NCBI GenBank assembly: GCA_030692925.1
Contig: JAUYBY010000065.1
Coordinates: forward strand, 1-44,158
DNA length: 44,158 nt
Source: Candidatus Zixiibacteriota bacterium
GTDB taxonomy: Bacteria > Zixibacteria > MSB-5A5 > RBG-16-43-9
Reading direction: 5' to 3'
Below, piece by piece: positions 1 to 7,328 of the stretch (positions within the stretch are counted from its first letter, which is position 1; each line of letters starts with the position of its first letter). A model generated the notes under the pieces. The model was not told the DNA's origin. It worked only from the letters and a program-made list of their open reading frames with translations, and made no database searches. Made by a program: the position numbers and the translations under genes.

Positions 1-4
1 GAGG

Positions 5-41
5 TGTTACCCATGTCAGTTGATACTTATGTTACCGATGT
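5..41. repeat. Two direct copies of TGTTACC(C/G)ATGT
   Basis: The 12-base word TGTTACCCATGT at 5-16 recurs with one change at 30-41. It may be the outer end of a mobile element lying left of the window, but no transposase fragment is visible. I see only the repeat. Confidence 0.3.
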
Positions 42-80
42 AGCTTGATAATACACTTTAGCCTTCCAGCATTATTGTCT

Positions 81-186
81 TCGTGGAGGTCTGAAGATCT
101 CCGCTACATTGCTCTTGAGCGAAATACCTCGTCCCGCATAAAGCGGGACGCTACGTCTCTGGCGACCCTGAAAGGGTCGCGCTACG
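81..186. repeat. Cluster of three GTAG/CTAC palindromes
   Basis: This gene-free stretch (1-335) holds three short palindromes that end in GCTAC. Their cores are GGAGGTCTgaaGATCTCC (85-102), GTCCCGCataaaGCGGGAC (131-149) and GCGACCCtgaaaGGGTCGC (162-180). The same cores recur elsewhere in the window, for example at 18380, 36033, 36260 and 38601. No coding sequence is seen here. The following 190-260 is made of TTGAAC/CTTAAAC-like low-complexity sequence. Confidence 0.8.
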
Positions 187-260
187 CTTTCTAAACCTTA
201 AACTCTTGAACCCTTAAACCTTTGAACCTTGTTTTCCCGAACAATATACAAATATTTAGC

Positions 261-303
261 AAAAAGAAAAACGCCATTCTTCGCTATTTAAAGAATGACG
301 TTT
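261..303 (-). terminator. Rho-independent terminator after yqeY
   Basis: Read on the minus strand, the arms at 291-303 and 268-281 pair as a stem of about 13 bases with one G-U or mismatch. A T-rich run from the complement of 261-270 follows. It lies just past the yqeY stop and would end the rpsU-yqeY transcript. Confidence 0.75.
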
Positions 304-335
304 CAGTCAGTCTCAGACATCAAGAAAGCCCTTCA

Positions 336-815
336 CTATGAAGGATCATTAGACGCAGATTCTCTTTGAGCAGATTTGAGCCTGGAGGAAACTAAAAGGC
401 TGACTACCTTGCCATCGGCTTTACCTTTTACTTTAGGCATCAGAACCTTCATCACCTTGCCTATATCTTTTTCGCCCTCAGCGCCGACCTCGGTTATGGC
501 CTCCTCAACTAATTTTCCCACCTCCTCCACACTGAGTTGTTCAGGCATATATTCCAGGATCATTTTCAGTTCATCTTCCTCTTGTTTTACTAAATCTTCC
601 CTCCCACCTTTTCTGAACTGTTCAATAGAATCCCGATGTTTTTTTGCCGAAGAAGTTAGAACTTCGACCACCTCCTCGTCAGAAAGCTCCTTGCCTTTAT
701 CGATCTCCTTGTAGCGGATGTCCGATTTCAGAAGACGGGCGAGACTCAACTTCAATTTCTCACCCGACTTCTGTGCCTGTCTCATATCCTGATCGATTCT
801 TTCCTTGAGGGTCAT
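336..815 (-). CDS. yqeY: GatB/YqeY domain protein
   Basis: The 159-residue protein matches the YqeY family end to end: an N-terminal helical segment (MTLKERIDQDMRQA) followed by the small helical domain also found at the C-terminus of GatB. In GatB that domain contacts tRNA during Glu-tRNA(Gln)/Asp-tRNA(Asn) amidation. The role of free-standing YqeY is not settled. The family length is about 150 residues, so this is full length. It begins 8 bases after the rpsU stop. The rpsU-yqeY pairing is common in bacteria and supports co-transcription from the rpsU promoter. A strong hairpin terminator follows at 261-303. The identification is secure; the exact function is not. Confidence 0.93.
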   Translation of the reverse strand: MTLKERIDQDMRQAQKSGEKLKLSLARLLKSDIRYKEIDKGKELSDEEVVEVLTSSAKKHRDSIEQFRKGGREDLVKQEEDELKMILEYMPEQLSVEEVGKLVEEAITEVGAEGEKDIGKVMKVLMPKVKGKADGKVVSLLVSSRLKSAQRESASNDPS

Positions 816-823
816 TTTATGCC

Positions 824-1021
824 TTAGAATGATTCCTCGTAAAATCTGCGACGGCTTTTTCTCCGGGCAGCAGCCATTTTTCTTTTCCGTTTTTCAGACG
901 GTTTCTCGAAATGCTGATGTTTTCTTATATCTGCCAGGATACCGGATCTTTCGCAGGATTTCGTAAAACGCCGCAGGGCTTTCTCGAAACTCTCATCCTC
1001 TCGGATTTTGACAACGGTCAT
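824..1021 (-). CDS. rpsU: 30S ribosomal protein S21
   Basis: The 65-residue, very basic protein has the S21 pattern: a start like MTVVKIREDESFEKALRRF, a central cysteine-containing segment (KSCERSGI), and a C-terminal arginine/lysine-rich tail (KRKRKMAAARRKSRRR). S21 sits on the 30S platform near the anti-Shine-Dalgarno end of 16S rRNA and helps translation initiation. The length is normal. It is the first gene after a good sigma-70-type promoter (1096-1124) and is followed by yqeY after 8 bases. Confidence 0.95.
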   Translation of the reverse strand: MTVVKIREDESFEKALRRFTKSCERSGILADIRKHQHFEKPSEKRKRKMAAARRKSRRRFYEESF

Positions 1022-1095
1022 CTCATCTCTAACCCCCTTTCAATTCTCCCGTTAAATGTTGGATTTGTGTTATCATAATTTCTTTTTAAACAACT

Positions 1096-1124
1096 ATAAT
1101 ATAATAACTTACTAACCCTGTCAA
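1096..1124 (-). promoter_or_regulatory. Sigma-70-type promoter for rpsU-yqeY
   Basis: On the minus strand a perfect TTGACA (-35, 1124-1119) is followed by a 17-base spacer and TATTAT (-10, 1101-1096), in a very AT-rich region. Transcription would start near 1090, about 70 bases before the rpsU ATG. The rest of the 357-base gap 1022-1378 is AT-rich and shows no gene. Confidence 0.7.
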
Positions 1125-1378
1125 GTAAAAATTTTAGAATCGGTAATTTTTTTAACTTCTCGCCTTTAAAGAACTTAGAAAGTCATACTTAAAGATACTT
1201 TTCATATATGTAAACCCGAAAAATGCATTTCATGAGCCTAACGTCTTTTAAGCCTTATATTTATCACCAATCTAAAAATACGTAACAAGTGAAGAATATT
1301 CTGGAGAAAAACCTGTCAATCAAGAAAAAATTTAACGGCCCGGATGACTATAACCTCACCGCGTAAATTAGTAAACTA

Positions 1379-2122
1379 TCAGAGGTCTCCCAATTCATGT
1401 AGCACCAAAGAGGAAAAAACAATTCCGGCGGTTTCAGAGCGAAGCCTTCTTGGCCCTAAGGAAACAGGGATAATTCCGGATTTGAATGATAAATCTAATT
1501 CCTCCTGAGTAAACCCGCTTTCAGGACCAACTAAGAGCAAAACATCCTTTACTCCTTTTTTCCCTTCAAGAATTTCTTTCAAGAATTTTGAGCCTTTAGC
1601 CTGACAGGCAATAAGAGACAAATCATAATCTTTGACTTTAGCTAATAGTTCTTGAAATGATACAGGATCCTGGATTTCTGGCAGCTTTGAGCGTAAAGAT
1701 TGCTTCATCCCGCTTATGGCAATCCTCTTCCACCGATTCACCCGCGAAATCACTTTAGAATCCTTATCCAGTTTAATCAAGCCTTTCTCGGTGATCAGAG
1801 GAATAATCGAAGATACGCCGATTTCTGTGACCTTTTCCACCAAGAAATCCATCCTTACACCTTTGATTAAAGCCTGAGCTAAAGTCAAATGAGTGAAAGG
1901 CTCGTTTTCCTTTCTGGTCTGGCTGATGATTTTACCCTGCACCCAATCTTTTCCCTTAGCTGTAACCTGAACCTGATATTTCATCCCCTCACCGTCCACC
2001 ACATCGATGATCTCCCCTTCCCCCTTTCTCAATACCAGACAGATATGCTTAGCTTCTTCCCCTTCGATCCTGAGAAAGTCTTTGCTAACATTTTTTGGGT
2101 CTACATAAAAATAAGTGATCAT
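1379..2122 (-). CDS. rsmE: 16S rRNA m3U1498 methyltransferase
   Basis: The 247-residue SPOUT-class protein N3-methylates U1498 of 16S rRNA using S-adenosylmethionine. Visible are the N-terminal PUA-like region (FLRIEGEEAKHICLVLRKGEGE) and the C-terminal SPOUT knot motifs LLVGPESGFTQEE (about residues 195-208) and SLGPRRLRSETAG (about 221-233), both diagnostic of RsmE. The length is normal for the family (about 240-250). It follows prmA on the same strand after a 117-base spacer carrying two palindromes, the usual prmA-rsmE partnership. The ATG at 2122 fits the family N-terminus (MITYFYVDP). Confidence 0.95.
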   Translation of the reverse strand: MITYFYVDPKNVSKDFLRIEGEEAKHICLVLRKGEGEIIDVVDGEGMKYQVQVTAKGKDWVQGKIISQTRKENEPFTHLTLAQALIKGVRMDFLVEKVTEIGVSSIIPLITEKGLIKLDKDSKVISRVNRWKRIAISGMKQSLRSKLPEIQDPVSFQELLAKVKDYDLSLIACQAKGSKFLKEILEGKKGVKDVLLLVGPESGFTQEELDLSFKSGIIPVSLGPRRLRSETAGIVFSSLVLHELGDL

Positions 2123-2155
2123 ATGGTTTCTCTCTGCTTAGAAAATATCAGACCT

Positions 2156-2228
2156 GCAGGGCTGGGAGCCCTGCCTACGAGTAAAAAACATATTGACTCT
2201 CGTAGGTCGGGCACCCTTGCCCGACTAC
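2156..2228. repeat. Two palindromes between prmA and rsmE
   Basis: GCAGGGCtgggaGCCCTGC at 2156-2174 and GTAGGTCGGGCacccttGCCCGACTAC at 2202-2228 lie back to back. The second has the constant GTAG/CTAC ends seen across the window. Both would form stable hairpins in the prmA-rsmE transcript. Confidence 0.8.
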
Positions 2229-2239
2229 TTTTTCCCTTT

Positions 2240-3130
2240 TTAGAATTCTTCATCTGACTTTTTTTCACCTACAAAACAAACCCATTCCTTTTCAGACACA
2301 ATTTCTTTCAACAAAACCTTTTTTGTCAAAAGAAACTTTTTCATCTCTTTATTTTCCTCGTTTTGAATTCCGGATAAGATAAAAATCCCTTCTTTTTTCA
2401 AAACTCGATTCATTCCATCAAAGAACTTCGCTATCTGGGTCTTGGTCAGGTTTGCAACGATCAGGTCGAAATAATTAGCTGATATTTTATTGTTTAGAGT
2501 CCCTAATTTCAAATCCACGGTTTTCTGAACTTTGTTCCTTTTGATATTTTCTTGCGCATTGTTGATCGCGTCCTGGTCAATATCCAGAGCCAGCACATAA
2601 GAAGCACCTAATTTAGCTGCGGCGATAGCCAGAATACCGCTTCCAGTCCCCAGGTCTAAAACCCGAACACCAGCTCTTATATATTTCTCTAGTACTCTTA
2701 AACAGAGCCTGGTTGTGGAGTGCTCTCCGGTCCCGAAAGCCATCTTGGGTTCCATCTCGATCACAAGCTTCTGAGGAAATCCTTTCTTGATCCAGCTCGG
2801 TTTGACAACAATTCTATCTGTCGCCCGAATTGGCTTAAAAGTTCTTCTCCATTTTTTTGACCAGTCCTCCTCTTTTATTTCTGTTAACTCGACCTTGACC
2901 TCTATATCGTTTTTATCAAGTTTTCTGAGCGATTCGGCATATTTGTTCACCTTGTCAAGTAAAGATTCAGCCTTTAGTTTACCCTTAAGATAGCCCTTCA
3001 AAACTACCTTGTCTCTTCCCCTTTCCTCTGTGACGTACCCTTTACAGCCATTGTCTACCAACAGATTACCAAAAAGCTCAGAGAAGGTTTTGGGGAGGGC
3101 CAACTTGATCTCAACAAAGCTTTTGTTCAT
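2240..3130 (-). CDS. prmA: Ribosomal protein L11 methyltransferase
   Basis: This 296-residue class I SAM-dependent methyltransferase belongs to the PrmA family, which methylates ribosomal protein L11. The N-terminal substrate-recognition domain ends near residue 110. The catalytic domain shows the PrmA signature EMEPKMAFGTGEHSTTRLCL (about 126-145) and the SAM motif VLDLGTGSGILAIAAAKLGA (about 158-177). An ANLTKTQI segment replaces the more usual ANIL. The length is typical. Its ATG at 3130 overlaps the mtaB stop by 4 bases, so the two are translationally coupled. Downstream rsmE also acts on ribosomes. Confidence 0.95.
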   Translation of the reverse strand: MNKSFVEIKLALPKTFSELFGNLLVDNGCKGYVTEERGRDKVVLKGYLKGKLKAESLLDKVNKYAESLRKLDKNDIEVKVELTEIKEEDWSKKWRRTFKPIRATDRIVVKPSWIKKGFPQKLVIEMEPKMAFGTGEHSTTRLCLRVLEKYIRAGVRVLDLGTGSGILAIAAAKLGASYVLALDIDQDAINNAQENIKRNKVQKTVDLKLGTLNNKISANYFDLIVANLTKTQIAKFFDGMNRVLKKEGIFILSGIQNEENKEMKKFLLTKKVLLKEIVSEKEWVCFVGEKKSDEEF

Positions 3131-4416
3131 ACGTGCTGAAATCTTTGAATCTCCCCGGTTAGAAATTTCCCCTCTCTTTTGACAATGTTGACTATTAAGA
3201 TTTTATTTTTCAGTCCCTCATCACCATCGATCAGGATACGGATATAATTATCTGTCAACCCAATCAACCTGCCAGTTTTCTTGTCCTTAGTGCCCTCCAC
3301 TAAAATCTCCATCTTTTTTCCGGTAAAGCGTTCCAGATGTTTTTCCCACTTTTCTTTTCCAATCTGATGAAGAATTTCACTCCTCTTATGAATCACCTGA
3401 GGCGTTAGTTTATCTTTCATCTCCGAGGCTGAGGTTCCCCTTCTATCCGAATAACTGAAAACATGAAGATAAGAAAGGGGTGAGGACAAAATAAATCCGC
3501 AAGTCTTTTCAAAATCCTCTTCGCTTTCTCCTGGAAATCCAACCATAACATCCGCACCTAAGGTTACGTTTTCAATCCTGTTCGACACATCATAAATCAA
3601 ATCTCTGTATTCCTCTACAGTATAATTCCTTCTCATCCTTGTGAGAATTTCGTTACTTCCAGCTTGCAGAGGCAAATGCAGGTGCCGGCAGATTCTTTTT
3701 TCTTCGACCAGAAGCCTGATCAATCCCTCACCCAACTCTTTTGGCTCGGTTGAGCTCAGCCTGATCCTCTCCACTTGAGTCTCGGATAAGATTTTCTTTA
3801 GAAGAGCAGTAAGGTTCATTCCGTCTTGTGAATATTTACCAATGTGAACACCAGTCAGCACCACTTCCTTAAACCCTTTATCCCTTAATCCCTTTATCTC
3901 TTCAACGATTTCATTCGCATCTCTTGACCTTTCCCTTCCGCGTGCCCTAGGAACGATACAATAAGCACAACTTTCATTACACCCATCCTGAATCTTCACC
4001 AGGGCACGGGTATGCTTAAATCTTCCAGCTATCCTGTTCTTTTGCTCATTTATCTTTGATGACTCGCTGTATAATCTCTCAAGTATAACCTCTCCTATCC
4101 TTTTCTTTTCCTCGTTTCCCAGAACCAGGATAACGCCTGGCAGTCTGTTCAGCAAATCCGGCTCGACTTCAGAATAGCAGCCTACAACAGCAATTTTCGA
4201 GTCTGGAGACCTCCTAAAAGCCCTGTAAATCGCTTGTCTGGAAGAATAGTCGCTCTGAGCCGTTACTGTACAGGTATTGATTATATATAAATCCGCCTGC
4301 TCTGAGAAACCAACCCTCTTGAAACCGGCTTTCTCAAGACTTTCCCCCATCCATTCGGTTTCATACTGGTTGAGCTTACATCCTACAGTGAATAAGGCAA
4401 CTTTTCTCTGGCTCAT
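3127..4416 (-). CDS. mtaB: tRNA t6A37 methylthiotransferase MtaB
   Basis: This 429-residue radical-SAM methylthiotransferase makes ms2t6A at tRNA position 37. The N-terminal UPF0004 domain carries the three cluster cysteines (C13 in VGCKLNQYE, C49 in NTCTVT, and the cysteine of VVGCYSE). The radical-SAM CxxxCxxC motif is CNESCAYC (about residues 145-152). A TRAM-like domain occupies about 365-429. The GCKLNQYE signature separates MtaB from MiaB and RimO. It leads the mtaB-prmA-rsmE run. A possible promoter (TTTACA at 4471-4466, 17 bases, TAAATT) lies upstream but is weak. Confidence 0.94.
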   Translation of the reverse strand: MSQRKVALFTVGCKLNQYETEWMGESLEKAGFKRVGFSEQADLYIINTCTVTAQSDYSSRQAIYRAFRRSPDSKIAVVGCYSEVEPDLLNRLPGVILVLGNEEKKRIGEVILERLYSESSKINEQKNRIAGRFKHTRALVKIQDGCNESCAYCIVPRARGRERSRDANEIVEEIKGLRDKGFKEVVLTGVHIGKYSQDGMNLTALLKKILSETQVERIRLSSTEPKELGEGLIRLLVEEKRICRHLHLPLQAGSNEILTRMRRNYTVEEYRDLIYDVSNRIENVTLGADVMVGFPGESEEDFEKTCGFILSSPLSYLHVFSYSDRRGTSASEMKDKLTPQVIHKRSEILHQIGKEKWEKHLERFTGKKMEILVEGTKDKKTGRLIGLTDNYIRILIDGDEGLKNKILIVNIVKREGKFLTGEIQRFQHV

Positions 4417-4931
4417 AATGATTAAAGTTAAACGACAATTAAAATTTAATCTTTGGAGTTAAATTTGTAAATAAAAAAAGTGGCCTAGGGGCAATTATAT
4501 CCATTTGGATCTATCTGGAAATTGCCCCAACAATTACATCCTCATCGAGTGTTCGCTCTAGCCGGCTCTGCAAGAAAAAACCCGCCTTGTGGGCAAGGCC
4601 GGACTACCAATTATGGCGTATCTTGTCACATTCGGTAGACCCATCTTGCCCTCAAGATGGGTCAGGGGCTGATAGTAACGAACGGGCATAGATGCCTGTT
4701 CCACCTCATTCTGCTACAAGAAGATACCCTAACCTGAAAGAGAATTAGGCAAACGGAGAATGGACCATATCTCTATATAAGTCATTGGAAATTACACCCT
4801 TTAACATTATAGACAGCTTTTCTTTTTACACCAGTTCTGATAAAGAATTTTACCCGAAAGTCGATAATAGTAAAAGAACAATCCAGAACTTGGATTAAGC
4901 AATTTTCATTCCTTAAACCCCTGGAGAACCT
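4417..4931. repeat. 515-base gene-free spacer with hairpins
   Basis: This divergent spacer between mtaB and pilT holds no plausible gene. It contains an imperfect nested hairpin (GGGGCAATT at 4488-4496 pairing with AATTGCCCC at 4520-4528, with ATCC/GGAT inside), a palindrome GACCCATCTTG/CAAGATGGGTC (4638-4663) and another around GAACGGGCAT/ATGCCTGTTC (4680-4701). The last 130 bases are AT-rich and probably carry the pilT promoter, but no clear -35/-10 or sigma-54 site was found. I could not fold any tRNA here. Confidence 0.6.
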
Positions 4932-6011
4932 ATGGTAGGCTTAAGAGAACTATTAGAAACGATGGTCAAAAAGAATGCCTCTGATCTTCATCTAACCGTG
5001 GGCAGTCCTCCTCAATTAAGGATTGACGGCAAACTGATAAAGACCAGCCATGACCTTCTGACTCCGGAGGATACCAAGAAGCTGGCTTATTCCATTATGA
5101 GCGAGAAACAGCGTCAGAAGTTCGAGGAGAAGAGTGAGTTGGACCTTTCTTTCGGGATAGAGAACCTCAGCCGGTTTAGATGTAATGTATATATGCAAAG
5201 GGGAAACGTAGCTATAGCCTTGCGTATGATTCCCCACCGCATACCCAGCTTTGAGGAATTAGGCTTATCCAAGGTGATAACCGAATTCGCCAACCTGCCC
5301 AGAGGATTAGTATTAATCACCGGGCCTACCGGAATGGGTAAATCCACTACTTTAGCTGCACTTATTGACAAAATCAACAAGGAGAGGCATTGTCACATCA
5401 TCACAGTTGAAGACCCAATAGAATACCTGCACCGCCATAACTGTGCTTTGATAAACCAGAGAGAAGTTTATTCAGATACAACTTCCTTTGCCTCGGCTTT
5501 AAAATATGCCCTACGGGAAGACCCGGATGTGGTTCTCATAGGTGAGATGAGGGATTTAGAGACCATAGAGGCGGCTTTGAATATATCCGAAACCGGACAT
5601 TTAGCCTTTGCTACCCTGCATACTAATTCCTGCGTTGAATCGATAAACCGAATAATCGACGTTTTCCCGGTCAATCAGCAGGAGCAGGTGCGAGTTACCA
5701 TTTCTTTTGTTTTGCAGGCAGTGGTAGCCCAGCAGCTGATTCCCAAGATCGGTGGTGGGAGAGTCCTGGCTCTGGAGATTATGGTCTGTACCCCGGCTAT
5801 CCGGGCTTTGGTCCGGGATGATAAAGTTCACCAGATCTACTCTATGATGCAGGCCGGGCAGAAATATGGTATGAAGACTATGAATCAATCCTTAGCAGAG
5901 CTTTATCTGACCCATAAGATAACGATTGGGGATGCGATGGGGAGAAGCTCCAACCCGCAGGAGTTGAATGAGACCTTGTCCAAAAAAGAGCAGATCTCTA
6001 ACCTGGTGTGA
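4932..6011 (+). CDS. pilT: Type IV pilus retraction ATPase PilT
   Basis: This 359-residue hexameric secretion ATPase drives pilus disassembly at the inner-membrane base of the pilus. It starts with the PilT-type sequence LLETMVKKNASDLHLTVGSPP. It carries Walker A GPTGMGKSTT (about residues 136-145), the Asp box TVEDPIE, Walker B VVLIGEMRD, and the His box HLAFATLHT. Met replaces the usual Ser in GxGKST. The length is standard. A GGAG sequence precedes the ATG. pilC follows after 26 bases and a PilS-like kinase after that. The extension ATPase pilB is at 18598 in a separate transcription unit. Confidence 0.95.
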   Translation: MVGLRELLETMVKKNASDLHLTVGSPPQLRIDGKLIKTSHDLLTPEDTKKLAYSIMSEKQRQKFEEKSELDLSFGIENLSRFRCNVYMQRGNVAIALRMIPHRIPSFEELGLSKVITEFANLPRGLVLITGPTGMGKSTTLAALIDKINKERHCHIITVEDPIEYLHRHNCALINQREVYSDTTSFASALKYALREDPDVVLIGEMRDLETIEAALNISETGHLAFATLHTNSCVESINRIIDVFPVNQQEQVRVTISFVLQAVVAQQLIPKIGGGRVLALEIMVCTPAIRALVRDDKVHQIYSMMQAGQKYGMKTMNQSLAELYLTHKITIGDAMGRSSNPQELNETLSKKEQISNLV

Positions 6012-6037
6012 TTTTTTTGAAATGAAGGAGGAGTAAA

Positions 6038-7240
6038 TTGCCTATCTTCGAATACAAAGGAAAAACTTTAGCCGGAACGACTGTGTCCGGAGAGCTTAAG
6101 GCCAGAGACCGGGGCGAGCTGGAAAAGCTTCTGCGCAATAATAAGATCCTGGTAAGCTCGGTTATAAAGAAACCATCCAGCATCAAACTCAGCTTTGGTC
6201 GAAAAAGAATTAAAAAAGTTCATATCTCTAGGTTCACCCGGCAGTTCGCTACTATGATCGGGGCAGGATTGCCTATGGTTCAGTGTCTGGAGATTTTAGC
6301 TCAGCAGAGCGATTCTGCAGGGATGAGAAAAGTGATCGGACAGGTCAAGGAAAGTGTCCAGGCAGGCACCACCTTAGCTGAAGCTCTATCCAGGCACAAG
6401 AAGACCTTCGATGATCTTTATGTCAATATGGTGGATGCCGGTGAGATAGGAGGAGCTCTGGATTCCATCCTCATAAGATTAGCCGTCTATCGCGAGAAAG
6501 CGGATGCCTTAGTGCGAAAAGTGAGGGGCGCTTTGATCTATCCTGCGGTAATCCTTATAGTGGCTATTGGAGCTACTACCTTAATGCTTACTTACATTGT
6601 GCCCATCTTCGCCAAGATGTTTTCCGGAGTTGGAGCTGAGCTTCCCGGACCCACTAAATTCGTCCTGGGCTTAAGCCAGTTCTTAAGAGCCAACTTCCTG
6701 GCTGGCTTGATTTTCTTTGTCCTGGCTGCGGTTGGGTTCAGGTTCTATGTGCGGACCGATCAGGGCCGTTTGACTATCGATAAACTCCTTTTGAAGCTTC
6801 CCTTAATCGGTGATCTTTTAAGGAAAAGCGCAATTTCCAGATTTACCCGCACCCTCGGAACTTTGATCTCCTCTGGAGTATCGATACTGGAGGCGCTGGA
6901 CATCACTGCCAAGACTGCTGGTAACAAAGTTATCCAGAATGCCATAAAGAAATCGGTTGTCTCTATTGCTGAAGGAGAAACCATCACTCAGCCTTTGAAA
7001 GAGACCGGGGTATTTCCTCCTATGGTGACCCAGATGATTTCCGTAGGAGAAAAGACCGGCGGTTTGGATGATATGCTTAACAAAATAGCCGACTTCTATG
7101 AAGAGGAAGTGGATGCGGCCGTCTCAGCCTTGACCTCGATTATCGAGCCGGTGGTGATCATCTTTATGGGCGGTATAGTGGGAGGCATCCTGATCTCCAT
7201 GTATCTGCCTATGTTCGATATCATAGGTAAAATTGGATAA
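6038..7240 (+). CDS. pilC: Type IV pilus inner-membrane platform protein PilC
   Basis: This 400-residue GspF/PilC-family protein forms the inner-membrane platform on which PilB and PilT act. Both cytoplasmic GspF repeats are visible: FTRQFATMIGAGLPMVQCLE (about 68-87) and FTRTLGTLISSGVSILEALD (about 268-287). Three hydrophobic membrane segments lie near 170-195, 220-240 and 370-395. The start is TTG at 6038, chosen because AAGGAGGAG lies just upstream and the product begins with the family sequence MPIFEYKGKTLAG. A strong terminator at 7273-7302 ends the pilT-pilC unit. Confidence 0.95.
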   Translation: MPIFEYKGKTLAGTTVSGELKARDRGELEKLLRNNKILVSSVIKKPSSIKLSFGRKRIKKVHISRFTRQFATMIGAGLPMVQCLEILAQQSDSAGMRKVIGQVKESVQAGTTLAEALSRHKKTFDDLYVNMVDAGEIGGALDSILIRLAVYREKADALVRKVRGALIYPAVILIVAIGATTLMLTYIVPIFAKMFSGVGAELPGPTKFVLGLSQFLRANFLAGLIFFVLAAVGFRFYVRTDQGRLTIDKLLLKLPLIGDLLRKSAISRFTRTLGTLISSGVSILEALDITAKTAGNKVIQNAIKKSVVSIAEGETITQPLKETGVFPPMVTQMISVGEKTGGLDDMLNKIADFYEEEVDAAVSALTSIIEPVVIIFMGGIVGGILISMYLPMFDIIGKIG

Positions 7241-7272
7241 GAAAACAAAATGGCTTAATGATTGACGATCTC

Positions 7273-7302
7273 CTGCCCTGGGTAAAACCAGGGCAGTTTT
7301 TT
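7273..7302 (+). terminator. Rho-independent terminator after pilC
   Basis: The perfect 9-base stem CTGCCCTGG (7273-7281) / CCAGGGCAG (7288-7296) is followed by six Ts. It lies between pilC and the histidine kinase, so the kinase probably needs its own promoter or read-through. Confidence 0.85.
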
Positions 7303-7328
7303 AGGCAAACAGTTTTTTCCCGACTGCA

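Noticed and set aside
4417-4931. tRNA gene in the mtaB-pilT spacer
   Set aside because: No cloverleaf with a T-loop GTTCGAnnC and acceptor stem could be formed. The hairpins are simple palindromes.
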